A stretch of DNA of 64,000 nucleotides, from NCBI RefSeq assembly GCF_030408755.1, contig NZ_CP047209.1, positions 1,798,001 to 1,862,000 of the forward strand, written 5' to 3'. Made by a program: the position numbers and the translations under genes. Of this stretch, positions 19,272 through 29,100 are shown piece after piece. Under the pieces are notes generated by a model. The model did not search any database. It was not told where the DNA came from and saw only the letters and a list, made by a program, of their open reading frames with translations. Origin of the DNA: Corynebacterium felinum. Lineage in GTDB: Bacteria; Actinomycetota; Actinomycetes; Mycobacteriales; Mycobacteriaceae. The first letter of the stretch is position 1. Every line of letters starts with the position of its first letter.

Positions 19272-19847
19272 ATGAGTACTGTTCAATCACGCAATCGCGT
19301 CCAGGATCTTGCCTACGTTGCGGTCTTCACCGCACTGATCATCGCGCTTGCCTTCGTAGCAATCCCCGTCGGCACCGCTGGTGTCCCGATTGTTCTGCAA
19401 AACGCCGCCATCATCCTCGCAGGCCTCGTGCTTGGCCCTAAGCGCGGTTTATACGTTGCACTCCTGTTCCTCGGCATCGGCCTTCTGGGGCTTCCCGTTC
19501 TTTCCGGTGGCAAGTCTGCTCTGGCAGCAATCTCTGGCCCTACCGTCGGCTACCTAGTTGGCTATATCTTTGCAGCATTCATCGCCGGTGCTATCGCCTA
19601 TGCAGCACCTAAGAACAAAAAATCCAGACTGCTGGCCTTCTTAATCGTCGGCGGTATTGCTGGTCTATTCTTGCAGTACTTCTTCGGCGTCATTGGCCTC
19701 ATTATCCGCGCAAAGATGGAATTGATGGCCGCTATTACTGCGCAGGGACCATTCATTCTGCTCGACCTTGGCAAACTTGCAATCGTCGTCATTATTGCTA
19801 TGGCAGTCCACGCAGCTTTCCCTGATCTCCGCAACCGCACACGCTAA
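19272..19847 (+). CDS. bioY: Biotin ECF transporter substrate-binding protein BioY
   Basis: 191 aa, six hydrophobic segments. The N-terminal AYVAVFTALIIALAF, followed by GTAGVPIVLQNAAIILAGLVLG and KRGLYVALLFLGIGLLGLPV (in parts), is typical of BioY, the membrane S-component that binds biotin. It works with the ATPase and T-component encoded by bioM and bioN about 200 bp downstream. The leader is very short and no Shine-Dalgarno sequence is evident, so the mRNA may be leaderless. Confidence 0.93.
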   Translation: MSTVQSRNRVQDLAYVAVFTALIIALAFVAIPVGTAGVPIVLQNAAIILAGLVLGPKRGLYVALLFLGIGLLGLPVLSGGKSALAAISGPTVGYLVGYIFAAFIAGAIAYAAPKNKKSRLLAFLIVGGIAGLFLQYFFGVIGLIIRAKMELMAAITAQGPFILLDLGKLAIVVIIAMAVHAAFPDLRNRTR

Positions 19848-19883
19848 ACTACTGCGCTTGTACCAAGCCTGTCAGTATTCTGT

Positions 19884-19945
19884 CCCTGCTTGATTGTTTT
19901 GCCTTCTTTTATGTCAAGAAGGCAAAGTAAATCGGGCAGGGTTTC
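19884..19945 (+). terminator. Large hairpin between bioY and bioM
   Basis: The perfect inner stem TTGCCTTCTT/AAGAAGGCAA (19899-19908 with 19916-19925) is extended by an outer CCCTGC/GCAGGG pair and followed by TTTCTCC. It could end bioY transcription partly or mark mRNA processing before bioMN. Confidence 0.55.
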
Positions 19946-20053
19946 TCCATTTGCCCATACGTGCACACAACTAATAGCTACCATTCTTGTGTGCAGCCCC
20001 CGTTAGGGAAAGTGTTTGCCCATCTTTCCATCACCACACTGGAGTGATTTCTT

Positions 20054-20746
20054 TTGAGTTCAATCCGCTTCACCGACGTCACCGTCACTTACGACGAACG
20101 CACAGTGCTTGAGAACATCAACCTTGAGCTACATGAGCGTCGTATTGGAATTATTGGCGCGAACGGCGGTGGTAAATCCACCCTGATTCGTCTCATCAAC
20201 GGCCTTGGCGACCCCACCTCAGGAACGGTTGAAGTCAATGGCCTCGATGTGACCACAAACGGCAAGGAAGTACGTAAACAAGTAGGCTTTGTTTTCGCCG
20301 ATGCAGAAAACCAAATCGTCATGCCTACAGTCGCAGAAGACATCGCTTTTTCCTTGCGTCGCATGAAACTGCCCAAAGTAGAACGCAACCAACGGGTGCA
20401 GCACGCACTCGATCGCTTCGGGCTGGGTGCACACGCCGATCACTCCCCTCACTTACTCTCTGGCGGCCAAAAACAGCTGCTTGCACTTGCCGCAGTGCTC
20501 GTCCTCGAACCAAGCATTATCATTGCTGATGAGCCAACCACCCTGCTGGATATGCGCAATCGCATCAAGATCCGTCGCATCTTCGACGAACTTTCACAAC
20601 AGCTCATTGTTGTTACCCACGACTTGGATTTCCTTCAAGGTTTCGATCGAGTGCTGTGCATCGACGACAAGCGCATCATCGCCGATGGTAAACCCGATGA
20701 AGTCATCGCCTGCTACACCTCGTTGATGGGAAAGTACCCACACTGA
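20054..20746 (+). CDS. bioM: Biotin ECF transporter ATPase BioM
   Basis: 230 aa. ABC ATPase of the ECF type: Walker A GANGGGKST, signature LLSGGQKQLLALAAVL, Walker B IIIADEPTTLLD and the H-loop VTHDLDF. It energises biotin uptake by BioY with BioN. The start is a TTG at 20054 with GGAG 9 nt upstream; no ATG is available nearby in frame. Its stop overlaps the bioN ATG by one base, so the two are translationally coupled. Confidence 0.92.
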   Translation: MSSIRFTDVTVTYDERTVLENINLELHERRIGIIGANGGGKSTLIRLINGLGDPTSGTVEVNGLDVTTNGKEVRKQVGFVFADAENQIVMPTVAEDIAFSLRRMKLPKVERNQRVQHALDRFGLGAHADHSPHLLSGGQKQLLALAAVLVLEPSIIIADEPTTLLDMRNRIKIRRIFDELSQQLIVVTHDLDFLQGFDRVLCIDDKRIIADGKPDEVIACYTSLMGKYPH

Positions 20747-21357
20747 TGAAAAACGTTCCTTTAGGTGTCTATGTCAAGAAAAACACAGTCATTCACCGGC
20801 TGCCCCCGATTGTCAAATTCGGATTCCTCATCACCTACGTGATCTTCACCGGCATTTTCGTCACCACCTGGCAGCAAGCTGTCGCGTGCGTCGCTTTATC
20901 TACAGCAGGCTACATCATCGCCGCCATCCCACCGCGCATTACATTCAGTCAACTCTTTCCCCCACTTCCCCTCCTGATCACCCTCGGACTCTTTCAGTGG
21001 TGGCAACTCGGGTGGGAGCCTGCGCTTCGTATCACCTTGGTCATTTTCTCAGCGCTATTGATGGCAGCGCTGCTGACTTTAACCACGACTGTCGAAGCCA
21101 TGATGGAAGCCTTAGAAAAAGCGCTGAGACCTATGGCCCGCTTTGGTCTTCCCGTTGAGTCGATCGTTCTTGCAATCTCACTGACCATGAGGCTTCTTCC
21201 CCTTATGCTCAACACCGTGCATGAAGTTCTCGACGCACGTAAAGCCCGAGGCGCTGGTTTTTCCCTCGTCGCCTTCGGCACCCCCGTACTCATCCGCTCA
21301 ATAAGACGCGCCCGCGCAATCGCCGATGCCCTGTGGGCTCGCGGCGTCGGCGATTAA
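20746..21357 (+). CDS. bioN: Biotin ECF transporter T-component BioN
   Basis: 203 aa, four to five hydrophobic segments. The CbiQ/BioN-type coupling motif ARKARGAGF is visible near residue 165 and a second A-R-G pattern (ADALWARGV) closes the protein. It links BioM to BioY in the membrane. Expression is coupled to bioM by a TGATG overlap. A bidirectional terminator follows immediately. Confidence 0.9.
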   Translation: MKNVPLGVYVKKNTVIHRLPPIVKFGFLITYVIFTGIFVTTWQQAVACVALSTAGYIIAAIPPRITFSQLFPPLPLLITLGLFQWWQLGWEPALRITLVIFSALLMAALLTLTTTVEAMMEALEKALRPMARFGLPVESIVLAISLTMRLLPLMLNTVHEVLDARKARGAGFSLVAFGTPVLIRSIRRARAIADALWARGVGD

Positions 21358-21418
21358 AAAACACACCCCCTGGCACTCGTTAAAATTCAACGGCCACCAA
21401 GGGGTGTGAAAGGTTTTT
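21350..21418. terminator. Bidirectional terminator bioN / pspA
   Basis: CACACCCC (21362-21369) pairs with GGGGTGTG (21401-21408). T runs flank it on both strands (AGGTTTTTT on the plus strand, GTTTTTTAA on the minus strand), serving convergent bioN and pspA. Confidence 0.8.
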
Positions 21419-21431
21419 TGGAAAGCAGCTT

Positions 21432-22265
21432 TTAGCTTTCGCCGCGCAGCTCACGCATCTTCTTCAACACAGCATCATCCGACGCGGATGCTGGAGCAGC
21501 ATCTGCTTCCAATGCAGGCTGGGTAGCCGAAGCACCAGCACTTAGCTGACCGGACATCTCTGCACGGATCTGCTCAAGGCGGGAATGGCCAGCCAGCTGC
21601 ACGCTCGCCTGCTCAATCTCAGCCATGCGACCCTGAACAGAATTTTCAGCCAACTCAGCAGAACCGAGGGCATTGGCATAACGACGCTCAATCTTCTCAC
21701 GAACCTGATCCAAGTTAGGGGTATCGCGGTTCGTAATCGCATTCATCGACTGAATCGACTCAGCAACCTTCTCCTGCATCTTCGCCTGCTCCAGCTGGCT
21801 CAGCAACTTGGTGCGCTCAGCAACCTTCTGCTGAAGAGCCATCGAATTACGCTCCACTGCCTTCTTAGCGGCAGCAGCCTGCTGTAAAGCCTGATCGTGC
21901 AGCTGCTTCGTATCCTCCACCGCCTGCTCAGCAGTAACGAGCTGAGCCGCAAATGCCTCGGCAGCATTCTCATACTCAGTTGCCTTCTGAACGTTGCCTT
22001 CGGCGCGAGACTTATCAGCCAACTGCAAAGCCTGGCGAGTGTTTGCTTGGAGCTTTTCAATCTCAGTGAGGCGACGGTTCAGCTGCATCTCCAGCTGACG
22101 TTGGTTACCAATCACAGCGGCAGCCTGCTGAGACAGTTCCTGATGCTGACGCTGAGCCTCCTCGATAGCCTGCTGAATTTGAATCTTTGGATCAGCATGC
22201 TCTTCAATCTTGCTATCGAAGAGAGTCATCAGGTATTTCCAAGCCTTCACAAATGGGTTCGCCAT
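21432..22265 (-). CDS. pspA: PspA/IM30 family envelope stress protein
   Basis: 277 aa. Almost wholly helical and rich in Gln, Ala and Glu, beginning [20 protein letters not shown], the amphipathic membrane-binding helix of the family, then a long coiled coil (about residues 25-220) and a low-complexity Ala/Ser linker before a short helix ([10 protein letters not shown]). It matches the mycobacterial 35-kDa antigen group (Rv2744c). It is thought to bind and stabilise stressed membranes. AAGGGG precedes the ATG. It lies downstream of clgR, which activates it in mycobacteria. Confidence 0.9.
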   Translation of the reverse strand: MANPFVKAWKYLMTLFDSKIEEHADPKIQIQQAIEEAQRQHQELSQQAAAVIGNQRQLEMQLNRRLTEIEKLQANTRQALQLADKSRAEGNVQKATEYENAAEAFAAQLVTAEQAVEDTKQLHDQALQQAAAAKKAVERNSMALQQKVAERTKLLSQLEQAKMQEKVAESIQSMNAITNRDTPNLDQVREKIERRYANALGSAELAENSVQGRMAEIEQASVQLAGHSRLEQIRAEMSGQLSAGASATQPALEADAAPASASDDAVLKKMRELRGES

Positions 22266-22455
22266 TGAAAAGAGCCCCTTTCACACAACATCAAGTAGAA
22301 AAATATAAAAAGAAAAACGGTGGAATGATCCACCTGCCTACTTTAGCGGAAAACCGCATTCAACGGCAGCGAAATTCGACAATCCCTCAACCACCTTCAT
22401 ACACTCCCTGTCCGGCACAAACACCAGCACCGAACATGCACACTACAGGTAGGTT

Positions 22456-22779
22456 TTAAGATACTCGTGCCAATTCGCTTTCAGCATTACGCATTGCCAT
22501 TGAACCGGCTGCTTCAATGAGGACATCCGAAACCGTGGTTTCTAATGCATGACACACACTGGCAAGAAGTTCAGACGATACTTCCTTCCTGCCACGCTCT
22601 AGTTCGGACAGGTACCCAGGTGACACCCGTGAAGCTTCAGCAAGCTCACGAAGCGTAATGCCTTTATCAGCGCGGAATGATCGCAATGCAGAACCGAGAG
22701 CTTCCCGCAACAAGGGTTCCGGCGCCTTTTTTGAAACTGCAACGACCGGCTTGTCTAAAACTGCTGTGTATTTCATCAT
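22456..22779 (-). CDS. clgR: Transcriptional activator ClgR
   Basis: 107 aa. An XRE-type helix-turn-helix occupies about residues 25-80, with [20 protein letters not shown] and [17 protein letters not shown]. ClgR activates clp protease genes and stress genes in corynebacteria and is itself degraded by ClpP. The start is the ATG at 22779; ATG 22776 and GTG 22782 are adjacent options. Two imperfect palindromes upstream (22809-22846) may be autoregulatory sites. Gene order clgR-pspA is as in mycobacteria. Confidence 0.9.
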   Translation of the reverse strand: MMKYTAVLDKPVVAVSKKAPEPLLREALGSALRSFRADKGITLRELAEASRVSPGYLSELERGRKEVSSELLASVCHALETTVSDVLIEAAGSMAMRNAESELARVS

Positions 22780-22808
22780 CACTTAACCTAACGAAGGAGG
22801 CGAAAGAT

Positions 22809-22846
22809 TTGTTCCCGAGGACAAAAACTTGTATTCGAGGCGAACA
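22809..22846 (-). promoter_or_regulatory. Two imperfect palindromes upstream of clgR
   Basis: TTGTTCCCGAGGACAA (22809-22824) and TGTATTCGAGGCGAACA (22830-22846) both show dyad symmetry around a CGAGG core. ClgR is known to regulate itself in corynebacteria, so they are candidate operators. The fit to the published motif is only partial. Confidence 0.3.
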
Positions 22847-22929
22847 CATTGAGTGAATCACACTCAATTTTGCCGGTAGTGCAATACTAGCAATGCACCA
22901 CTACCAAGTACCAACATGACGCCGTAATA

Positions 22930-23475
22930 CTATTCAGCAGCGCCACATTTATCACAAATACCCAATTCGCATTCGAGCAGCCGAAGCGCTGCAAGAACCG
23001 ACAGCTGGCGGATACAAGGTCGATCCCCTAGCACCAATCCATTGGCACTGAACTGATCGTCGACAAGCTCAGCAGCAGCACGCACTTCAACAGAAAGGTC
23101 AGGGCGTCTAAGCCCAACCCACACCTCACCCACAGGGTGACCATCTTGCGAATCAGGACCCGCCACACCGGTGAGAGCAAGGGCCCAATCAGCACTACAC
23201 TCCCGTGCCGTACCCACAGCCATATGCACAGCAGTACCCGGATCAACAGGACCATGCGCGGCAAGATAGTCACGCGGAACATGCGCAAGAGTGTGCTTAA
23301 GATCGGTAGAGTAGGTAATGAACCCGCCCCGAAACACTGCACTACTTCCTGGGACTTCAGCAATCGTTGCCCCAAGCATCCCTGCAGTCAGCGACTCACA
23401 AACACACAGCGTTTGCTGCCTAGCACTCAGTTCACTAATGATCCGCTGTGCGAAATACCTACTTCGTGCGTCCAT
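22930..23475 (-). CDS. cinA: CinA-type nicotinamide-nucleotide amidase (PncC)
   Basis: 181 aa. Only the C-terminal CinA domain is present: CESLTAGMLGATIAEVPGSS, GGFITYSTDLKH, and the TGVAGPDSQDGHPVGEVWVGL segment typical of NMN deamidases (PncC). It recycles nicotinamide mononucleotide to nicotinic acid mononucleotide in the NAD salvage route. The C-terminus is extended with two Cys (CDKCGAAE), a possible zinc knuckle with the preceding Cys residues. It starts 19 bp after pgsA, so the two form an operon that precedes clgR. Confidence 0.88.
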   Translation of the reverse strand: MDARSRYFAQRIISELSARQQTLCVCESLTAGMLGATIAEVPGSSAVFRGGFITYSTDLKHTLAHVPRDYLAAHGPVDPGTAVHMAVGTARECSADWALALTGVAGPDSQDGHPVGEVWVGLRRPDLSVEVRAAAELVDDQFSANGLVLGDRPCIRQLSVLAALRLLECELGICDKCGAAE

Positions 23476-23494
23476 GATGCGTGTACCCCTACCC

Positions 23495-24091
23495 CTAGTG
23501 AGATGAGCTTGCCTGTGCTTTCAGCTTGGCACTATCAATCAAATATTGCGCACCAGTAACCACGGTAACAACAACAGCAACCAGCATCACGAGGAAAATA
23601 GGGATATCCATAAACTCTGGGAACGGAACAAGATACAACGCAACCGCAATGGTCTGCAGCACCGTCTTCAGCTTTCCGCCCTTCGACGCCGGAACAACAT
23701 TCCCTTTTCGCAGCTCAACCATACGCCAGAAAGTAATGCCCAACTCGCGCACCAAAATAACAACCGTGACCCAGACCGGTAAAACACCAGTGATATTCAG
23801 GCAGATAAAGCCGGTAGCCATCAGCGCTTTATCCGCAATAGGGTCAGCAATCTTACCAAAATCAGTAATAAGATTACGCGCCCTAGCAATATCCCCATCA
23901 AGCTTGTCGGTAATCATCAATGCAACAAAGCAACCAAAGGAAGCCCACATCCAACCGGCGTGATGGCTTTCGCTACGCAAAATCAACCACGCAAACAAAG
24001 GAATGACGAGGATACGGGCGCTGGTAAGCACATTAGGCACATTGAAATTTGATGGTTTGGTTTGGTGCGCATCCACGTTGGGTTTGTTCAT
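23495..24091 (-). CDS. pgsA: CDP-alcohol phosphatidyltransferase (PgsA type)
   Basis: 198 aa. Makes phosphatidylglycerol phosphate from CDP-diacylglycerol and glycerol 3-phosphate in the membrane. The CDP-alcohol signature D-G-AR-G-D-D is seen in KLDGDIARARNLITDFGKIA followed by DPIADKAL. About five hydrophobic helices follow the N-terminal FNVPNVLTSARILV. I used the ATG at 24091; the frame also opens at 24103. The order ftsK-terC-pgsA-cinA-clgR is conserved in corynebacteria. Confidence 0.9.
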   Translation of the reverse strand: MNKPNVDAHQTKPSNFNVPNVLTSARILVIPLFAWLILRSESHHAGWMWASFGCFVALMITDKLDGDIARARNLITDFGKIADPIADKALMATGFICLNITGVLPVWVTVVILVRELGITFWRMVELRKGNVVPASKGGKLKTVLQTIAVALYLVPFPEFMDIPIFLVMLVAVVVTVVTGAQYLIDSAKLKAQASSSH

Positions 24092-24183
24092 AGCTATCCA
24101 CACTACCAGCCTGCCGAATGCAAAATTTAAGCCGAATTGAACTCACCCCCCATGAATACACCGTGAGCTAAAATTTTGAAACT

Positions 24184-24477
24184 ATGACAACCTTTGCAAT
24201 CGAATACCGCTATGCCCCCGATAGTGAACTTATCACTGAAATCCGGCCACAACACCGTGAGTTTCTCGGTGCGCTCAAAGAAGAAGGCACACTCATAGGC
24301 TCCGGCCCCTACCTCGACGGTGACGGTGGCGCACTGATTGTAATCCGCCTGGCAGACTCCGCCACTGTTGACGATGCAATCGCCTTGATGGATCAAGATC
24401 CCTTCCACACGGCTGGCGCTCTGGATGGGCGCGTATTTCACACTTGGAACCCTGTGCTCAACATCTTCGGCGACTAA
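24184..24477 (+). CDS. YciI-like protein
   Basis: 97 aa, ferredoxin-like YCII/DGPF fold. Features are the N-terminal FAIEYRYAP, the conserved His/Arg in RPQHREFLG, and the DPFHTAGALDGRVFHTWNP segment with the Asp-Pro-Phe typical of the family. YciI proteins are small dimeric enzymes or domains of mostly unknown substrate. It is a single gene, divergent from pgsA and convergent with terC, ended by a bidirectional terminator. Confidence 0.85.
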   Translation: MTTFAIEYRYAPDSELITEIRPQHREFLGALKEEGTLIGSGPYLDGDGGALIVIRLADSATVDDAIALMDQDPFHTAGALDGRVFHTWNPVLNIFGD

Positions 24478-24488
24478 CCCCAGTATAA

Positions 24489-24516
24489 AAAAGGCCTCCT
24501 TAAGCGGAGGCCTTTT
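24489..24516. terminator. Bidirectional terminator yciI / terC
   Basis: AAAAGGCCTCC pairs perfectly with GGAGGCCTTTT across a 6-nt loop, followed by TTCTTT on the plus strand and preceded by an A run that gives a T run on the minus strand. Confidence 0.85.
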
Positions 24517-24552
24517 CTTTATAGACAACACCATGATGGCGACGTCGACACG

Positions 24553-25653
24553 CTACTCATCCTTGTTGTCGACAATGGTGCGAATCGACGCAGTACGCTT
24601 CTCATCGCGAGCAATATCGTGCTCGTCATATTCACGGTTCCACTTCGGCGGGATAGCACCTTGAGCCTGATCCCGCTTCGTCTTAATCACGGACGCAATC
24701 ACCGCAACAGCCAAAATGCTCACGATCACGATAAGCGACCAGATCGTCGGAATCTCAAACACGTGCACCGGCTGACCACCGTTAACGAACGCCAGCTTGT
24801 TTTCGTGCAGGGCGTGCAGCAGCAGCTTCACACCGATAAAGCCCAAAACCGCGCCCAAACCGTACGGCAAGTACACCAGGCGATCGAGCAGGCCGTCAAG
24901 TAGGAAGTACATCTGACGCAAGCCCAACAGCGCAAAAGCATTAGTAGTAAACACGATATAAGGCTCGGTAGTAATACCGTAGATCGCGGGGATGGAATCG
25001 AGGGCAAACATGATATCAATCATGCCGATAGCAACAAGCGCCACGAACAAGGGAGTCAGCGCGAACTGCCCCTTCTTGTGCACATACAGGTGATCCTTTT
25101 CGTAACCAGCAGTCACAGGAATCACGCGACGCAGCGTCTTAATCACCCACATATCGTTCGGGTCAGTTTCGGGCTGCTCACGAATTTCATCAATGATCAG
25201 CTTCACCGCGGTGTAGAGCAGGAAGATGCCGAAGAGATAGAATACGTCACTCCACAGGTTAATGACCGCCGCACCGGCCATAATGAAGGCCAAACGGAAG
25301 ACCAAAGCTAACGCAATACCGATCAGCAGCACCTTTTGCTGGTACTTGCGCGGAATCTTAAACGACCCCATAATCAGGGCAAACACGAAGAGATTATCAA
25401 CGCTCAGCGCTTTTTCGGTGATGTAACCGGTGAAGAACTCCACACCGTGCTGGTGCGGATTGCCCGGCTCGCCCCACGTAAACCACAAGAAGGCACCAAA
25501 GATGGAGGCGAGAGCTACATAGAACAGCGACCACCATGCAGATTCTTTCAAGGTGGGCTCGTGTGGTGTGCGCACGTGGGAGAAGAAGTCAAAAATGAAG
25601 AAGCCGATCACCACAGCAATGGTGATGCCCCATGTCAGCGCATTTACTTCCAT
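24553..25653 (-). CDS. terC: TerC-family membrane protein (probable Mn2+ export)
   Basis: 366 aa. Eight to nine hydrophobic helices with the TerC signatures EFFTGYITEKALSVDNLFVF and DIMFALDSIPAI, whose acidic residues in the membrane bind metal. TerC/Alx proteins export manganese, in part to load secreted enzymes. I place the start at the ATG 25653 (MEVNALTWG), with GGAGG 11 nt upstream; a frame opening at 25677 would begin inside a terminator stem. The leader can form an intrinsic terminator that also covers this GGAGG, so the gene is probably controlled by a leader RNA. Confidence 0.88.
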   Translation of the reverse strand: MEVNALTWGITIAVVIGFFIFDFFSHVRTPHEPTLKESAWWSLFYVALASIFGAFLWFTWGEPGNPHQHGVEFFTGYITEKALSVDNLFVFALIMGSFKIPRKYQQKVLLIGIALALVFRLAFIMAGAAVINLWSDVFYLFGIFLLYTAVKLIIDEIREQPETDPNDMWVIKTLRRVIPVTAGYEKDHLYVHKKGQFALTPLFVALVAIGMIDIMFALDSIPAIYGITTEPYIVFTTNAFALLGLRQMYFLLDGLLDRLVYLPYGLGAVLGFIGVKLLLHALHENKLAFVNGGQPVHVFEIPTIWSLIVIVSILAVAVIASVIKTKRDQAQGAIPPKWNREYDEHDIARDEKRTASIRTIVDNKDE

Positions 25654-25656
25654 AGC

Positions 25657-25830
25657 AAAAAAGACCTCCGGTCTCATTCGTTAAAAAAAAATTGGGTGTG
25701 CGAATTGAGCCGGAGGTCTCCCCCAGTGAGGTTTTGTGCGAAACGCTCACCCAGCGGGACCGGATCACCACAGAATATCCGCTGCGCTTTTGCCCTACGC
25801 CACGTCGAATACAAGTACATACATGTGGCG
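25657..25830 (-). promoter_or_regulatory. Structured terC leader with intrinsic terminator
   Basis: On the minus strand a 19-nt arm (25719-25701) pairs with 25680-25662 (AGACCTCCGG with CCGGAGGTCT plus the inner CTC/GAG and ATTCG/CGAAT pairs), followed by six T at 25662-25657. The 3' arm contains the GGAGG used for terC. Upstream, CAGCGG/CCGCTG and GTGAG/CTCAC helices can form between 25720 and 25790. This is the layout of a riboswitch expression platform. TerC genes are often under yybP-ykoY Mn2+ riboswitches, but I cannot align that class's conserved GGGGAGUAGC loop here, so the class is left open. Confidence 0.6.
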
Positions 25831-26043
25831 GTGAAGAAGGAAAAACACAGCGGTCTGTAAGTCACGTGTTGACGATCCACGCTGCTTGTGGGGTACTCCC
25901 CTCCAACGGTTCAACATGCTACCACACCCCCATATCACGCTCCCACGCGATGGCAGCAGAAGCGCAGGTTAGAAATGAAAATCACAGGCAAATACTCGTG
26001 GTTATCTACTCCACACAGGAAGAAGATGTCACGAGAAAAACTA

Positions 26044-26093
26044 CTCCCCACGTGGAAGCGCCCATTTTTGAGGGGGCATTGTCACGTGGGGAG
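26044..26093 (-). terminator. ftsK terminator
   Basis: CTCCCCACGTG and CACGTGGGGAG form a perfect 11-bp stem with a long loop; on the minus strand it is followed by TAGTTTTTC. It lies 15 bp after the ftsK stop. The space from 25830 to 26040 shows no gene and should contain the terC promoter. Confidence 0.8.
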
Positions 26094-26107
26094 AAAGTAC
26101 TGTGATC

Positions 26108-29100
26108 TTAGAAGGCGTTACCGCTGGGGTTGTAGGTGGCTTGCACCGTGGTGGTGTCGCCGTTTGTTGACCCTTCAGCATCGAGCGTGTCGACGCCGTG
26201 CTCTTCTTTCGGAGCATCGCGGGGGTCTGCGCCTTTGAGCATCCATGTGATGGTATCGAGCTCTTCGGGTTTAACAAGCACCTCGCGGGCTTTGGATCCT
26301 TCGGATGGCCCGACGATTTCGCGGGATTCCATCAGGTCCATGAGGCGTCCTGCTTTGGCAAACCCGATGCGCATTTTGCGTTGCAGCATGGAGGTGGAGC
26401 CCAGTTGGGAGGTAACCACCAGTTCAACGGCCTGGAGCAGGTCTTCGAGGTCGCCGCCGATATCGTCGTCGATGTCCTTTTTGGAATCTTGGGCTTTATC
26501 TTCGGTCACTCCGTCGGTGTAGTCTGGTTCGCCTTGGGCCTTGGCTGCTTCGACTACTGCTTGGACTTCTTCGTCGGTGACGAATGCGCCTTGGATGCGC
26601 TTGGGTCGTCCGCCTTGTGGGATGAACAGTCCATCGCCCATGCCGATGAGTTTTTCAGCACCGGCTTGGTCAAGGATCACGCGGGAGTCCGTCAGCGAGC
26701 TGGTTGCGAAGGCAAGACGCGAGGGAACGTTGGTCTTAATCAGGCCGGTGACAACGTCGACTGATGGGCGCTGAGTTGCAAGCACCAAGTGAATGCCAGC
26801 GGCGCGCGCTTTCTGGGTGATGCGCACGATGGAATCTTCGATTTCCTTTGGTGCGGTCATCATCAGGTCGGCGAGCTCGTCGACGATACACACGATGTAG
26901 GGGTATGCCTTGTATTCGCGCTGCGAGCCTGCAGGGGTGTGGATTTCACCCGTTTTGATTTTGCGGTTGAAGTCTTTGATGTGGCGCACACGGGCTTGTT
27001 TCATGTCCATGTAGCGCTGTTCCATTTCTTCAACCAGCCATTGCAGCGCGGCTGCTGCTTTTTTCGGTTGGGTGATGATCGGCGTGATCAAATGCGGAAT
27101 ACCCTCGTAGGGGGTCAGTTCCACCATCTTAGGGTCGACGAGAATGAGTCGAACCTCTTCTGGGGTTGCTCGGGTGAGAAGTGAGACGAGCAAGGAGTTG
27201 ACGAAGGCGGACTTACCGGAACCGGTGGAGCCTGCGACAAGAAGGTGTGGCATTTTTTGCACTGAGTGCGCGACGAATTCACCTTCAATGTCTTTGCCTA
27301 GACCCACAAGCATGGGGTCGTGATCATCGTGGATGCTTGGGGCGTTGAGTACGTCAGCTAGACGCACCATTTCGCGGTCCGCGTTGGGCACCTCAATTCC
27401 CACGAGTGACTTTCCGGGGATTGGGGTGAGTAGGCGTACGTTGTCGGTGGCTGCGGCGTAGGCGAGGTTGGATTGCAGGTTGGTGATTTTAGAAACTTTC
27501 ACGCCTGGGCCGAGCTCTACTTCGTAGCGGGTCACTGTTGGACCACGGCTGAAGCCTACGACGTGGGCATCGACTTTGAATTCGGCGAACACGTCGGTGA
27601 TTGCTTCGATCATGCGGTCGTTTGCTGCGGAGTGTCCCTTCGGTGGCATTCCTGGGGTGAGCAGGTCGGTGGAAGGAACTTGGTAGGTTGTTTCCGCTGC
27701 GGTGGGCACAACACGTGCTGCTTGCGGCGCTGCGGGTACAGCTGGCGTGGGTGCTGAAGCAGCTGGGTTAGCTGCTGGTGCTGCTGGCTGGCTGGCTCGT
27801 GCTTGGGCGAGTGTGCGTTGGGTGGAGGCGACGGCGTCGATAGCATGAGTGCCGAGCTCTTGCGCTGCTTGTGCCGCGCTTGCTGCCGCTGTGGCCGCGG
27901 AGGCAATTCCGGCTGCTTTGCTTGCGCCGACAGCTCCTGCTACACCAGCTGCGGCTGCCCCTGCAGCGCCGATTGCGGCAGCGGTGTTGGTTCCTGCTGC
28001 GCTTGGGCGTGCTGGTGCGGGCTGTGGCTTGGTCACCGATACTGTGGTTTCACCCTGGATGGCGGGGAATTCGTCGGTGTCGTAGTCCTGTTGTGTTACT
28101 CGTGGCCGGCTTGGTGAGTGTGTATCTGCTGGGTAGTTGTTAAGCGGGTTGCCGAACAACGATGGTTGTTCCGCTGCTTCTGGTTCAGACGCAGACCCCA
28201 CCGGTGCTACTGGCGCGTGCGGACGCACTGCCCGCGGTGCTTCGGCTCGTGGGCGTGGGCGTGGGGCGGGGTCGTAGTTTCTGACTGCGCGGTGAGGTCG
28301 TGGTCGACCTTCAGCGAGTGCGTCGATGTCGGCGTCGACATGCGCATAGTCGTCGTGTTCGTCGAGGTAGTGCCCCTCTTCTTCGTCGTAGTAGCGGCGC
28401 GAGTCGAGGTAATCTTTGATGTAATCGACGAGTTCGCGAATGCTGATTCCTGTGACCCGTAGTGCGCCGTAGACGATCAGCAGCACAAGTAGGGGTACTG
28501 CAATGAAGGGGGTGAATCCGAGTGCGAGGGGACCGCCCACGTATGCGCCGAGGTAGCCGCCGGCAACTACGCGCCCGGCGGTGGTCACTGGGGTTCCGGC
28601 AAAAACGTGGACGAGTCCGAGCATGGAGAGCACGATCAGTGCGGTTCCGCCGATGACACGCCCGCGCCCGCGGGAGGGCAGTTGGTGGCCGAGCATGAGC
28701 GCTACGGCGATGGCTATGAGTGCGAAAGGCAGCACGAGTGCACCTGCGCCGATGAGCAGGTGGGTGGTGTGTGAGATCGCGTCGCCGATGGGTCCTGCGA
28801 TATCGAGCCACACGCTTGCGCCGAGGACGACTGCGAGAGCGATGAGCATCAGCCCTATGCTGTCGGAGGTTTGGCGGTTGTATCCATTGGGTGTGCGTGG
28901 GGCGCGCGGTGCCCTGGTTGCTTCGGTGATGGTCTCTTCATCGCTGGTTGCGTATCGACGCCCGCGCGTTGTTTCCCGCTGTTCTTGACGAGGGCTAGTG
29001 TGCTCAGGTTCGTTGAATGCGTCGAAGTCGGATTCGACGTCACTTTCGTTGCGGCGTGCGAGCTTTCGGGTAAGTCCGCCGAGCCCTTTGGCGGTAGCTC

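Noticed and set aside
22783..22800. DtxR half-site (TTAACCTAAC) near clgR
   Set aside because: Only one half of the 19-bp palindrome is present; the fit is not better than chance in such a region.
25657..25830. Firm assignment of the terC leader to the yybP-ykoY Mn2+ riboswitch
   Set aside because: The expression platform fits, but I could not place the conserved GGGGAGUAGC element, so only a generic leader is claimed.
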